64,000 nucleotides of DNA from Sipunculus nudus (Eukaryota > Annelida > Sipuncula > Golfingiida > Sipunculidae): the NCBI GenBank assembly GCA_026874595.1, contig JAPPUL010000079.1, positions 923,001 through 987,000 on the forward strand, written 5' to 3'. The notes under the pieces were generated by a model. The model saw only the letters and a program-made list of their open reading frames with translations, was not told the origin of the DNA and ran no database searches. Of this stretch, positions 28,095 to 37,830 are shown piece by piece. The translations under genes were made by a program, and so were the position numbers. How positions within the stretch are numbered: position 1 is the stretch's first letter; the number at the start of each line of letters is the position of its first letter.

Positions 28095-28979
28095 TTATAC
28101 TCCAATATATTCTATGTTTGCACTCTCCCATAAAAGCTCAATTAAAGCCTCTCGCCGCTCCTCTTTTACCTTCTCATGCAATATATCGCGTATAATATCC
28201 TTAACCGTTAAAAAGGAAGGTGTAAAGTTATCTACCGCATTAAGTACCTCAACTATATGATAGCCATACTTACTCTCGAATATCCCAGAAGGCTTTCTTA
28301 TCTCAAGACTAAATATAATCTCTTCAAATTCTTCATCTCCTAATGCCCCCTTGTATATATATCCAAGTTCCCCTCCCCTCTGTCCACTCTCACAATCAGA
28401 ATACTTTTTAGCTATCGTTGTAAAACCTTCTGTCCCGCTAGTTAAAAGATCTAATAAGCCCTGGGCCATATCTCTAGATTCCTTATCCAACACACTGTTA
28501 CCTGTGCTCTTTATTAAGATATGTCTTATAGATACTCCACGCCCATACGAAAAGTACCTCTTGTTCTCTTCGTAATATTTATGTAGCACATCATCTCCCA
28601 TCTCCTTTAAATCCTCTATAAGCCTCCTTTCCAATATATCTATTATTAGCTCCATTCGCACAAGCTCTTCAAGTTCAGATCCACTATAACTAGAATAACT
28701 TCCCTCAAGCCCCCTGCGTTTACACTCCTCCTTCAAAGACACCCCTTCTAAGACTATCCCCTCATCTAACGCATGTTGAAATAACAAAAGCTTATCTACT
28801 AACCGATTCGAAACCTCTGCCTTAAGCATCCCGTAAACCCCCTCCTCATACACATCCAACTCTGAACCAAGCCTCTCTAAACCCTCAGCATCTAACTCCG
28901 ATATATAATTTCTCACCCCCTCATCTATCTTTGCACTACTTATTAAATCTCCATTAACTCGTATCGAAAAATTATTCAT
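28095..28979 (-). CDS. Parvulin-type peptidyl-prolyl isomerase, no signal peptide
   Basis: This 294-residue protein has a helical N-terminal half (LDKLLLFQHALDEGI style, about 40-135) and a parvulin rotamase domain at about 148-247 (SIRHILIKST, AKKYSDCESGQRGGELGY, IFESKYGYHIVEV). It catalyses prolyl isomerisation. SurA and PrsA relatives are exported, but here no signal peptide or lipobox is present (MNNFSIRVNGDLI), so it should be cytoplasmic, like NifM-type foldases. It sits 14 bases after the amidotransferase gene on the same strand. Confidence 0.85.
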   Translation of the reverse strand: MNNFSIRVNGDLISSAKIDEGVRNYISELDAEGLERLGSELDVYEEGVYGMLKAEVSNRLVDKLLLFQHALDEGIVLEGVSLKEECKRRGLEGSYSSYSGSELEELVRMELIIDILERRLIEDLKEMGDDVLHKYYEENKRYFSYGRGVSIRHILIKSTGNSVLDKESRDMAQGLLDLLTSGTEGFTTIAKKYSDCESGQRGGELGYIYKGALGDEEFEEIIFSLEIRKPSGIFESKYGYHIVEVLNAVDNFTPSFLTVKDIIRDILHEKVKEERREALIELLWESANIEYIGV

Positions 28980-28993
28980 CGCCTAAACCCATA

Positions 28994-29566
28994 CTATTTT
29001 GTCTGGTTTATGAAATTCTTAATTAATACCTTCCCCTCTTTTGTTAGTATTGATTCCGGATGAAACTGTACTCCCTCAAGATTACTATATTCCTTATGTC
29101 TTATCCCCATTATTGTACCATCATAAAGCCTTGCACTAACTTCAAAACAATCTGGTAGACTGCTTTTATCTATCACCAAAGAATGATAACGTGTTGCTGT
29201 AAACGGCAGCGGAAGACCTTTGTATACCTTTTTACCATCATGCTCTATTAAACTAGTTTTACCATGTTCTATACTCGGTGCTTGGACTATCTTACCTCCA
29301 AATGCATACCCTATCGCCTGATGACCAAGACATACTCCCAATATCGGAAGCTCTTTATAAAACCTCTCTATTACCTCAACCGATATCCCTGCACGCTCCG
29401 GCACCCCTGGCCCAGGCGATATTATTATCCCTTTGGGCTTTATCTTTTTTATCTTTGTTATATTTATTTTATCATTTCTGTATACTTGCAAATTAACACT
29501 TAGTTCACCCACATATTGCACAAGATTATATGTAAATGAATCATAGTTATCTATGAATAATATCAT
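28994..29566 (-). CDS. Anthranilate/aminodeoxychorismate synthase glutamine amidotransferase
   Basis: This 190-residue class I glutamine amidotransferase has its catalytic cysteine at C79 ([17 protein letters not shown]) and the His/Glu pair in VQFHPESI near the C-terminus. It feeds ammonia to TrpE or PabB. The N-terminal [14 protein letters not shown] is typical of TrpG/PabA, which are often one shared protein. No synthase subunit is adjacent; it lies between ppdK (one base upstream) and the parvulin gene, so TrpG and PabA cannot be told apart. Confidence 0.9.
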   Translation of the reverse strand: MILFIDNYDSFTYNLVQYVGELSVNLQVYRNDKINITKIKKIKPKGIIISPGPGVPERAGISVEVIERFYKELPILGVCLGHQAIGYAFGGKIVQAPSIEHGKTSLIEHDGKKVYKGLPLPFTATRYHSLVIDKSSLPDCFEVSARLYDGTIMGIRHKEYSNLEGVQFHPESILTKEGKVLIKNFINQTK

Positions 29567-29567
29567 G

Positions 29568-32309
29568 TCATTTCTTCTTGAATAAGGTAGCCCCAGCCTG
29601 CACTACCCTCCCTAGTATACTATTTTGTTTCTTTTTTATCGACGCTTGGGCCGCGGCAAGACGCGCTATCGGTACTCGATACGGTGAGCAACTTACATAA
29701 TCCATCCCTATCTCATTACAAAACTCTATTGAACTCGGATCACCCCCATGTTCTCCGCATATTCCCACCTTCAAATTACGTTTGACACTTCGTCCTCCCG
29801 CAAGCCCCAGCTTTACAAGCTCTCCTACTCCCTTTCTATCTAACGTCACAAAAGGATTTTCTGGGTATATATCATTCTCTAAATAATACGGCAAGAACTT
29901 TCCACTGTCATCTCGGCTTAAACCATAAGTCGTCTGTGTCAAATCATTTGTCCCAAATGAAAAGAAATCTGCATCCTGGGCTATCTCATCCGCCGTCATA
30001 CACGCCCTGGGTAGCTCTATCATTGTCCCAACGCTATATTCTATCTTAAAACCATAACGCCCCTGTACTTCTTTACATACCCTATCCACTATCTCTCTTT
30101 GCAACCTAAGCTCCTTTACCGTACCCACAAGCGGCACCATTATCTCAGGATATACCTTTGTCCCTTCTTTCTTAAGTTCACACGCTGCCTCCATTATCGC
30201 CTCTGCCTGCATCGCCGTTATCTCAGGATATACCACCCCCAATCGACAACCCCTATGTCCTAACATCGGATTAAACTCGTGTAAGTCATCTTTTGCTTCC
30301 TTTAGCTTACTCTTACTTATTCCCGTCTTCTCCGATAATGTGCTTATCTCCTTATCCGTATGCGGCAAAAACTCGTGTAACGGCGGATCTAATAACCTTA
30401 TCGTACAGGGATGCCCTGCCATTATATTAAATATCTCTTTGAAATCTCCCTTCTGTATAGGCAACAACTTCCCAAGCGCCTTCTTTCTACCATCCTCGTC
30501 CTTTGACAATATCATCTCTCGTACCACATCTATTCTCCCTTCGTCAAAAAACATATGCTCTGTCCTACAAAGCCCTATCCCCTCCGCCCCAAATGCCATC
30601 GCTATCTCACATTGATCACCTTGATCCGCATTCGTTCGTATCTTTAACTTTCGTGTATCGTCTGCCCAGCTCATCAGTTTTACATATCTATCGTATATCT
30701 GTGAACTCGATAAGCTCTTATATATCAAAACTTGCAATATCTCTGAGGGTATTGTATTAACTTCCCCTTCTATCACCTCCCCTGTTGTCCCGTCTATCGA
30801 TATATTATCTCCCTCTTTTAATGTCTTCCCTTTTACCTTCATAAGCTTTTTACTATAATCTATTACAAGCTCCCCACACCCCGCAACGCATACCTTCCCC
30901 ATCTGACGCGCTACTAACGCTGCGTGCGACGTCATCCCCCCTCGCTCCGTTAAGATGCCCTCTGAAGCATCCATACCCCCTATGTCCTCAGGCGATGTCT
31001 CAACCCGAACTAGGATAACCTTTTTGCCTGCCTTTTGTCTTTTTATCGCCTCTTGTGCACTAAACACTATCTCCCCTGCCGCCGCACCAGGACCTGCATT
31101 TAACCCCTTTGCCAAAAACCTCCCCTCCTTAAGAGCCTTTTCTTTACTCGCTTTTTCAAATATCGGCCGCAACAGCTGATCCAATTGTTCAGGAGCTACT
31201 CGTTGTAGTGCCTCCTCTTTGCTTATTAAACCTTCTACTACCATATCTATTGCTATCCTAAATGCTGCAAAACCCGTCCGTTTGCCATTACGACATTGCA
31301 ACATCCACAACCGCCCCTCTTCTATCGTGAACTCTATGTCTTGCATGTCTTTATAATGACTTTCTAGCTTCTTATATATTTCTGCAAGCTGTTTATAACA
31401 ATCTGGAAACTCAGTCTCAAGCTCACTTATTTGCTTCGGAGTCCGTATCCCAGCTACCACATCCTCTCCTTGCGCGTTCTTTAGAAATTCTCCGTAAAAT
31501 ACTTTCTCCCCTGTTGACGGATCTCGCGTGAACGCTACTCCTGTCCCGCTCGTCTTTCCCATATTCCCAAATACCATTGCCATCAGATTTACCGCCGTGC
31601 CCCATTTATCCGATATCTTATTCAGCTTCCTATATATTATTGCCCGCTCCACGTTCCAAGAATCAAATACTGCGTCTATTCCGCCCCACATCTGTTCCCT
31701 TGGGTCTTCCGGAAACTCTTTGCCCGTTATCTCTTTTACTTTTGCCTTGTATACTCCAATTAACCCTTCAAAATCCTCCGCTTCTAAGTCTGTATCTTCT
31801 TTTACTCCCTTATCCTTTTTCAGCTCCTCTAATATCCCTTCAAGATGATGCCCTTCCATCCCCATTACCACATTAGAATACATCTGGATAAACCGCCTGT
31901 AACTATCATACCCAAATCGCTTGTTTGACGTCTTCTTTATTAGCCCCAATACCGTCTGGTCGTTTAAGCCTAAATTAAGTACTGTATCCATCATCCCAGG
32001 CATTGATACTCGCGCACCTGAGCGTACCGATAATAATAACGGATCCTCACTATCCCCAAACTTCTTGCCCATTATCGCCTCTATCCGCTCAAGACCTGAT
32101 ATTACCTCCTCTTTAAAGCCTTTTGGATAGCTTTTATCATGTGCATAATAATAACTACATACCTCTGTTGTTATCGTTAGCCCCGGAGGAACCGGCATCC
32201 CTAAATTTGTCATCTCTGCTAGATTTGCTCCCTTGCCACCCAATAAGTTCCTCATGTCTGCTTTCCCTTCTGCTTTTCCGTCTCCAAAAAAATACACGTT
32301 CTTTGCCAT
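29568..32309 (-). CDS. ppdK: Pyruvate, phosphate dikinase
   Basis: This 913-residue enzyme interconverts pyruvate, ATP and phosphate with phosphoenolpyruvate, AMP and pyrophosphate. The N-terminal ATP-grasp part begins KNVYFFGDG and [13 protein letters not shown]; the phosphorylated histidine lies in [16 protein letters not shown]; the C-terminal barrel shows [13 protein letters not shown] and catalytic cysteine [10 protein letters not shown]. Length is as expected. It is a central gluconeogenic or glycolytic enzyme in anaerobes. It is the first gene of a minus-strand unit with trpG/pabA and the parvulin gene, and diverges from cbiA across 263 bases of AT-rich DNA in which no cobalamin riboswitch was recognised. 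Confidence 0.97.
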   Translation of the reverse strand: MAKNVYFFGDGKAEGKADMRNLLGGKGANLAEMTNLGMPVPPGLTITTEVCSYYYAHDKSYPKGFKEEVISGLERIEAIMGKKFGDSEDPLLLSVRSGARVSMPGMMDTVLNLGLNDQTVLGLIKKTSNKRFGYDSYRRFIQMYSNVVMGMEGHHLEGILEELKKDKGVKEDTDLEAEDFEGLIGVYKAKVKEITGKEFPEDPREQMWGGIDAVFDSWNVERAIIYRKLNKISDKWGTAVNLMAMVFGNMGKTSGTGVAFTRDPSTGEKVFYGEFLKNAQGEDVVAGIRTPKQISELETEFPDCYKQLAEIYKKLESHYKDMQDIEFTIEEGRLWMLQCRNGKRTGFAAFRIAIDMVVEGLISKEEALQRVAPEQLDQLLRPIFEKASKEKALKEGRFLAKGLNAGPGAAAGEIVFSAQEAIKRQKAGKKVILVRVETSPEDIGGMDASEGILTERGGMTSHAALVARQMGKVCVAGCGELVIDYSKKLMKVKGKTLKEGDNISIDGTTGEVIEGEVNTIPSEILQVLIYKSLSSSQIYDRYVKLMSWADDTRKLKIRTNADQGDQCEIAMAFGAEGIGLCRTEHMFFDEGRIDVVREMILSKDEDGRKKALGKLLPIQKGDFKEIFNIMAGHPCTIRLLDPPLHEFLPHTDKEISTLSEKTGISKSKLKEAKDDLHEFNPMLGHRGCRLGVVYPEITAMQAEAIMEAACELKKEGTKVYPEIMVPLVGTVKELRLQREIVDRVCKEVQGRYGFKIEYSVGTMIELPRACMTADEIAQDADFFSFGTNDLTQTTYGLSRDDSGKFLPYYLENDIYPENPFVTLDRKGVGELVKLGLAGGRSVKRNLKVGICGEHGGDPSSIEFCNEIGMDYVSCSPYRVPIARLAAAQASIKKKQNSILGRVVQAGATLFKKK

Positions 32310-32572
32310 TGCTACTCTCCTTATCCTCTTCTCTTATTCTATTTTTTCTATACCTTCCAAAAATATCTAAAACCAAAAATAACTAAAACTCTATCTCTTC
32401 CCCTTAAAATCCCCTTACAACTGCTTATCTTATTTATATAATCTATATACATTTACTCTATTTTAATCTATTTTTGGTCTACTAAAGATAACAAATTGAT
32501 TGTCTTCTTATTATACTTTATATTCTTTTTTCTATGCTTTATAATTACTATGCCCTATAGGACACTCGTTTT

Positions 32573-33922
32573 ATGTACTCTGGTATCTGTTTTGCCTCAA
32601 TTGCTTCTGGCTCTGGGAAGACTCTTATCACTTTAAGCGTTTTACGATACTTGGCAAAGCAACATATCAAGCCTAGACCCTTCAAAATCGGGCCCGACTA
32701 CATTGACCCTTTGTTTCATAAAGCTGCCGCTTTTATAAACTCCATAAACCTAGACCTCTTTATGATGTCTAAAAAACAGCTTCTAAACACTTACTTGCAT
32801 TACTCATATAACCACATCCCCGTAATAGAAGGCGTTATGGGTTTTTATGACGGCTTTGAAGACGAATTCTCTACTTATGACGTTGCTTCCCTTCTAAACA
32901 CAAATACTATATTAATTATATCTGCTAAGGGGCTTTATTCAACCGTCGCTCCCCTAATCCATGGCATGACCACTTTTAAACAAAATAATACCATAGCCGC
33001 TGTAATTATTAATAACGTCTCCTCGCAAAACCATTTTAATCGTATCAAACAAATTATTACAAAATACTATCCAGGCCTGAATGTACTTGGGTTTGTCTTA
33101 CAAGATAATAACCTTCTCACCAAAGAACGGCATCTTGGACTTGATATAAACGACATTTATAATAAAGACTTTAACACCATCTCTAAAACCGTTTGCAAGA
33201 ATATCGATATGCAGGCTCTTATTAAACTTGCATTAAGCAGCAAGCAAGCAAAAAAAGATACCGCAAAACCATGCCTAACATCCTCATTAGATGAAAAGAC
33301 CTTAAAAACCATCTCTACTAAAACTATAGCCATTATAAACGACAATAACGCTTTTTCTTTCTTATATCATGATAATGTAATGTTCCTTAAATCCATTTGT
33401 AAACAAGTTCATATCATTAACCCATTAGAAGATATGCCCATACCTCCTGATACCGATGTTGTTTATATACCAGGTGGTTATGTAGAGACTAAAGACATAA
33501 GCTCTAAACTAAATAATGCGTGCAAGTTCAAAAATAGTCTAATTGCTCATGTTAATAACAATAAACGTGTATTTGCTGAGTGTGCAGGGCTTATTTATCT
33601 TGGAGAGTCTGTAACCGACGTCGATGGCAACGTGCTCCCTATGTCCGGCATCATGCCTCTTTCATTCCAGATGTGCACAAGAAGGCAGCGGCTTGGTTAT
33701 TACATCGCAAAAGACAAATTAAATACCTCGTACAAAGGGCACGCCTTCCATTACAGCAAAGTCAAAAACCCAACAAGTACTAAAAGCTTTATGCATATAT
33801 TAAAATACAATAACCCTGAAGATAAAACCCTTGCCGGCTGGCAGTTCAAAAACGTCTTTGCCACATACCTACATTCCATGTTTCGTTCAAACCCATATAT
33901 AATCAAAAACTATTTCATCTAA
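32573..33922 (+). CDS. cbiA: Cobyrinate a,c-diamide synthase
   Basis: This 449-residue enzyme amidates the a and c side chains of cobyrinate using ATP and glutamine. The P-loop ASGSGKT lies at residues 11-17, FKIGPDYIDP follows near 38, and the C-terminal amidotransferase half has YIPGGYVE and nucleophile C337 (FAECAGLIYLG). It starts the plus-strand cobalamin cluster. Codon use differs by eye from the cob genes further on: more ATT/ATC isoleucine and C/T-rich coding strand here, more ATA and purine-rich coding later. Confidence 0.95.
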   Translation: MYSGICFASIASGSGKTLITLSVLRYLAKQHIKPRPFKIGPDYIDPLFHKAAAFINSINLDLFMMSKKQLLNTYLHYSYNHIPVIEGVMGFYDGFEDEFSTYDVASLLNTNTILIISAKGLYSTVAPLIHGMTTFKQNNTIAAVIINNVSSQNHFNRIKQIITKYYPGLNVLGFVLQDNNLLTKERHLGLDINDIYNKDFNTISKTVCKNIDMQALIKLALSSKQAKKDTAKPCLTSSLDEKTLKTISTKTIAIINDNNAFSFLYHDNVMFLKSICKQVHIINPLEDMPIPPDTDVVYIPGGYVETKDISSKLNNACKFKNSLIAHVNNNKRVFAECAGLIYLGESVTDVDGNVLPMSGIMPLSFQMCTRRQRLGYYIAKDKLNTSYKGHAFHYSKVKNPTSTKSFMHILKYNNPEDKTLAGWQFKNVFATYLHSMFRSNPYIIKNYFI

Positions 33923-33977
33923 ATATATTAGATTGTTGACTTGTAGGTCTTTCATTATTTAATTATACTCTATCTTT

Positions 33978-33999
33978 AATATGGCAACAATATGGCAAC
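33978..33999. repeat. 11-bp perfect tandem duplication of the cbiC start region
   Basis: The unit aatatggcaac occurs twice, giving ATG at 33981 and at 33992. The first is out of frame and would encode only about 20 codons before a stop inside cbiC; the second opens cbiC. Confidence 0.95.
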
Positions 34000-34672
34000 T
34001 TTTAAAATACAAAAAATACAATCTTTTAAAAAGCCCACTGAAATAGAAAAACGTTCACTTGAGATTATAGAAGCTGAGTGTGCCTCCTATGAGCTTAGCA
34101 AGTTCAGCTTTGAGGAGAAGGAGGTAATAAAAAGGCTTATTCATGCAACTACTTGTTTTGAGCAGGTTATAAATAACATATTCTTCAGCAAAGACGTTAT
34201 AGCTAAGACTATTGCTTTACTAAAGGCGGGTGCTTTTATTATTACGGATACTAATATGATAAGGTCTGGGCTTTCGGACGTATATACAAACAAATATAAA
34301 AATGAGTCTATATGTTATGTTAATGATGCTGATATAAAAGAGGAGTCGCTAAAGCTTGGAATTACAAGGAGTTATGTCGCAGTTAGGAAGGCGATTATAG
34401 AGAATAAGGCAAAACCCATGATACTTGCATGCGGCAATGCGCCTACTTTTCTTTATTCAGCCATAGAAACTATTATAAATGAAAATATAAACCCTTCTAA
34501 AATCGTATTTATAGCCTTTCCGGTTGGCTTTGTTAACGTGGTGGACAGTAAAGAATATACAAAAGAGTTTATAGAACATTGTGATGGTGCTGGTATTATA
34601 ATGCGAGGGCGTTTTGGTTCCTCGCCTATGGTTGTAAGCTGTTTGCATGCAATATATAAATTAATAAAATAA
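33992..34672 (+). CDS. cbiC: Cobalt-precorrin-8 methylmutase
   Basis: This 226-residue enzyme moves a methyl group from C11 to C12 to give cobyrinate. The catalytic histidine is H51 in KRLIHATTCFEQ; ITDTNMIRSGL and CGNAPTFLYSAIE also match the family, as does FPVGFVNVVDSKE. The correct ATG is the second of two created by an 11-bp tandem duplication. It lies 70 bases after cbiA and 18 before the ferredoxin-like gene. Confidence 0.95.
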   Translation: MATFKIQKIQSFKKPTEIEKRSLEIIEAECASYELSKFSFEEKEVIKRLIHATTCFEQVINNIFFSKDVIAKTIALLKAGAFIITDTNMIRSGLSDVYTNKYKNESICYVNDADIKEESLKLGITRSYVAVRKAIIENKAKPMILACGNAPTFLYSAIETIINENINPSKIVFIAFPVGFVNVVDSKEYTKEFIEHCDGAGIIMRGRFGSSPMVVSCLHAIYKLIK

Positions 34673-34689
34673 AGGAAGTTTGAATATAG

Positions 34690-35319
34690 ATGGAACAAAG
34701 AAAGGAAGGGAGGATAGAAGAGGGAATAGAAGAGAGATTAGAAGGGAGAATAGAAGAGAGAATAGAAGAGGGAATAGAAAACAGGAAAATAGATAAAGAA
34801 GCCTCTTGCGGCTGTACAATTAGTAGGGTGTCAGAAGAGGATATAGAGATAAAGGGGAAAGATGCTCATAATGGGGTTCGTCGAAACAATATGGGAGGAG
34901 AGGTAAAGGAGGGTTTTAAGTGTAAACCGGTGATACGGGATTCACAAAAGCCGATAATGCATTACAAGACGCATATAATGGTATGTACCGGCGGGCGATG
35001 TGGAGAAACTCATGCTTATGGTGATATTGCAGAAGAGCTTCGAATGCTGACAAAAGAGCTTGGTTTAAACCGCGGTGAAAACAGGATAAAGGTAACGAAG
35101 TCAGATTGTTTTGGAGCGTGCAGATTTAAAGCGGTTGCAGTTATCTATAAAAACACGGAAGGAGAAGACGGAAGTATAGTTAATTCATGTTTGTGGCTTA
35201 GGCGGACTCAAAAGTACGATAAGAGCTACTGGAGAAGCTTATTTGAGAGTCTACGTGATGATATAAATCTACGAGAGCTGCTTGACGAAAGTAGTTTTAT
35301 TCCGATGCAGGTATACTAA
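34690..35319 (+). CDS. 2Fe-2S thioredoxin-like ferredoxin in the cobalamin cluster
   Basis: This 209-residue protein has a C-terminal thioredoxin-fold 2Fe-2S ferredoxin domain (about 92-205) with cluster cysteines C99/C104 (VCTGGRCG) and C140/C144 (DCFGAC). The N-terminal 90 residues are unlike other ferredoxins: residues 6-32 are an IEEG/IEER repeat encoded by 12-bp units, followed by CGC and variable sequence. Similar ferredoxins are often seen in cobalamin loci, where they may supply electrons for cobalt or ring reduction; no reductase (cbiJ) is encoded here. An aggaag ribosome site lies about ten bases before ATG 34690, which supports the long form. Confidence 0.7.
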   Translation: MEQRKEGRIEEGIEERLEGRIEERIEEGIENRKIDKEASCGCTISRVSEEDIEIKGKDAHNGVRRNNMGGEVKEGFKCKPVIRDSQKPIMHYKTHIMVCTGGRCGETHAYGDIAEELRMLTKELGLNRGENRIKVTKSDCFGACRFKAVAVIYKNTEGEDGSIVNSCLWLRRTQKYDKSYWRSLFESLRDDINLRELLDESSFIPMQVY

Positions 35320-35322
35320 AAT

Positions 35323-36528
35323 GTGAGTATGGAAGGCAATACTTTAGAACAAAAGGAAAAGAAGGGTTGGGGCTATACAACGGGGACTCATACGAGTGCA
35401 ATATTCAAATCAGCTTTAAGCATACTCCTAAATACTTCTAAAGAACAAGTTCCAAAAGCCAAAGGGAAATATGGTATTAAAGTACCGCTGCCAACAGGCG
35501 ACGAGGCAATTATTGAGGTTACGGAGGAGCTTAAAGGTGCTTTAGTTTCAGTAAGCACAAAAAAGACAGATAATGACGATATAGACGTTACAAAAGGAAT
35601 GACAATAATCTGTCACCTAAGCCAAAGCCTAAACGCACTAAAAAAGAAGATATCGAAACAAGAACATAACCCTCATGAAATAGAGCTAGAAGGGTGTAAG
35701 ATATTAGTGTACGCAGGTGTTGGACTTGGGATAGTGCATAGGGACGGGCTTAAGGTACGGCCTAGTTATCCGGCAATAAACCCTATCCCTATGAAGATGT
35801 TGAATGTAATAGCAAAAGAGCTAGTAGAAAGTAAAAAGAAAAAGCCAGATAAAATATATACAGCAATAGAGATGGTGGATGGAGAATCGCTTGCAAAGAG
35901 CACAGCAAACGGCAAAGTAGGGATAAAAGGAGGACTTAGCATACTAGGAACAAAAGGGAGGGTAAAGCCGATATCAAACGAAGCGTATATAGACACAATA
36001 GCGACCTATATATCAGTAGGCGAGGCCTCAAAGTGCAATACGCTAATATATACAGTTGGCAACACAGCCGAAGGCTATGCAAATAAACATTTTGACAAGG
36101 AAGAGTGTATGATAGTGGAGATAGGGAACTTTGTGTTTGATGCGCTAAAGCTGCTAAATGGGAAGAGGTTTTTGGAATTGTATGTAATATTAAGTATAGG
36201 TAAGCTAACGAAGCTGGCACAAGGGAATAAGAATACGCACATGCACTATAGCCAGCTTAATATGGAGTTAATAAAGGAGATTATATTAAAACGAGATGGC
36301 AGTTTAGAGTCGGAACTTAAGGAAAAGAGTTTTAATACAATGCGGGGGGTACTAGAATATCTTAATGGAATAGATAAAGTGTTGGGAGGGCTATTTTGCG
36401 AGGATATAACAGACAAGGCACTTGAAGTAGTATTAAAGTGGCTAAGCGGCATAGATAGTAAGCTACGGAGTGTACATGTAATGCTTTTAGACGGCGGGCA
36501 AAACATTCTAAAGACAAGGATATTATAA
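35323..36528 (+). CDS. cbiD: Cobalt-precorrin-5B C1-methyltransferase
   Basis: This 401-residue protein has the CbiD opening GWGYTTGTHTSA (usually GYTTGTCAAAA, so Cys is replaced here), PLPTGDEAIIEV, and VGLGIVHRDGLKV with PAINPIP. It installs the C1 methyl group in the anaerobic pathway. GTG 35323 and ATG 35329 are equally possible starts. CbiD marks the cluster as the early-cobalt route. Confidence 0.93.
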   Translation: MSMEGNTLEQKEKKGWGYTTGTHTSAIFKSALSILLNTSKEQVPKAKGKYGIKVPLPTGDEAIIEVTEELKGALVSVSTKKTDNDDIDVTKGMTIICHLSQSLNALKKKISKQEHNPHEIELEGCKILVYAGVGLGIVHRDGLKVRPSYPAINPIPMKMLNVIAKELVESKKKKPDKIYTAIEMVDGESLAKSTANGKVGIKGGLSILGTKGRVKPISNEAYIDTIATYISVGEASKCNTLIYTVGNTAEGYANKHFDKEECMIVEIGNFVFDALKLLNGKRFLELYVILSIGKLTKLAQGNKNTHMHYSQLNMELIKEIILKRDGSLESELKEKSFNTMRGVLEYLNGIDKVLGGLFCEDITDKALEVVLKWLSGIDSKLRSVHVMLLDGGQNILKTRIL

Positions 36529-36540
36529 TGGAAATGCATA

Positions 36541-37830
36541 TTGATTTTGGTGAGGGTGGATAAAAGATTGTTTACGGTAGTTGGGACAGGGATGTCAGAA
36601 TACAAGCTTAGCGGTTTTGAAGACTATATAAGTCAAAATGATTACATAGCGCTTGACACAAATTACTTAAAACATAACAAAGAAGAGTTGTTTGCTGGAA
36701 AGGAACTTCTTACAAATAAGAAAAGCTTTAATGAAATTAAGATACGAATAAAAGAGATACTAAGCAAAGATAAAAGAGCAAAGATAGTCTATTTTGTAAC
36801 AGGCAGTCCAACGTTTTATTCAGGCGGGATAACTACCGCACTATGGCTTTTAAATGAAGTGTCAGGCTTAGGATTAAAGGATATAAAAGTAGTAAATAAT
36901 GTCTCAACAAGGGATTACATACAATCAAGGTTGCTAATAAATGAAAGTGAACTTGAGACTATATCACTTCATGGTAGAAAGGAAATAGAACTTAGTAAGA
37001 TATTTAAAAAGCGCTACACACTGGTTTTAGCAGATAAAGACACCCTGTCAAGGCTAAAGGAGTTACTAAGCGCCTTAGACAAAGAAGATTATAAACTAAC
37101 ACTATGTTCAAAGCTAGGTTACGAGGACAAGGAGCTAATATATGAAATAGAAGATATAGATAATTTTGTTTTAAATGCAGAGTCTTTGCCTTATAGCTTA
37201 GTATTAGAAAAGTTGTTTTTAGATTCTTCAGGACGTAATGATAGCTACAAGGAAGAGTTTGCAAAGGACTTTGGAATGATAACAAAGCGAGATACACGTC
37301 ATATGTTATTATCGATGCTTGAACTAAAAGAGAATCAGATATTCTGGGACATAGGAGCAGCAACAGGGTCAATAGGAATAAGTGCATATATAAAACACAA
37401 AGTAAAGACTTTATTTTTTGAGAAGGAACAAAAACGCGTTAATGACATAAAAGAGAATATGAGACGGCATAAGGTCTTAGGAGGGCGGGTTATACATGCT
37501 GATGCAATAGAAGGAATTTTAAGAGAGGATGGCAAAGCTGACAGGATACTGATAGGCGGCGGCGGACAGAAGGTAAGTAAAAACATATTAAAATTATATG
37601 AAAGACTCAACGAAGGCGGCATAATAGTTGGCATATACGTAAACCTAGATAGCTTTTTAAGTACATTTAACATTCTAAAAGAAAGTAAGATAGAGTTTAT
37701 AACTAAAGCTTTTTCGTATACGAACTATATCGAAAAGAAGGTGCACCTTGCAACGCCTCAAAGATTAAGTTTTCTAATAAAGCTAAAAAAGGAATCTGAT
37801 AAAAGGAATAAGAACAAAAATGACAAATAA
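36541..37830 (+). CDS. cbiET: Fused CbiE-CbiT precorrin methyltransferase/decarboxylase
   Basis: The N-terminal part (about 1-215) is a CbiE C5-methyltransferase (FTVVGTGMSEYKL, YFVTGSPTFYSGG, ISLHGR); the C-terminal part (230-429) is a CbiT C15-methyltransferase/decarboxylase with the SAM loop DIGAATGSIGI starting at residue 270 and DRILIGGGG. The fusion equals CobL. The start is uncertain: TTG 36541, GTG 36550 or GTG 36556 all keep the core. An ATG at 36528 overlaps the cbiD stop but is out of frame and stops after eleven codons. Confidence 0.92.
   Translation: MILVRVDKRLFTVVGTGMSEYKLSGFEDYISQNDYIALDTNYLKHNKEELFAGKELLTNKKSFNEIKIRIKEILSKDKRAKIVYFVTGSPTFYSGGITTALWLLNEVSGLGLKDIKVVNNVSTRDYIQSRLLINESELETISLHGRKEIELSKIFKKRYTLVLADKDTLSRLKELLSALDKEDYKLTLCSKLGYEDKELIYEIEDIDNFVLNAESLPYSLVLEKLFLDSSGRNDSYKEEFAKDFGMITKRDTRHMLLSMLELKENQIFWDIGAATGSIGISAYIKHKVKTLFFEKEQKRVNDIKENMRRHKVLGGRVIHADAIEGILREDGKADRILIGGGGQKVSKNILKLYERLNEGGIIVGIYVNLDSFLSTFNILKESKIEFITKAFSYTNYIEKKVHLATPQRLSFLIKLKKESDKRNKNKNDK

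Noticed and set aside
30340-32386. Several plus-strand frames opposite ppdK
   Set aside because: All are complements of the purine-rich ppdK coding strand, without start signals or homologous motifs.
32310-32572. Possible cobalamin riboswitch before cbiA
   Set aside because: The B12-box and conserved core were not recognised in this AT-rich spacer.
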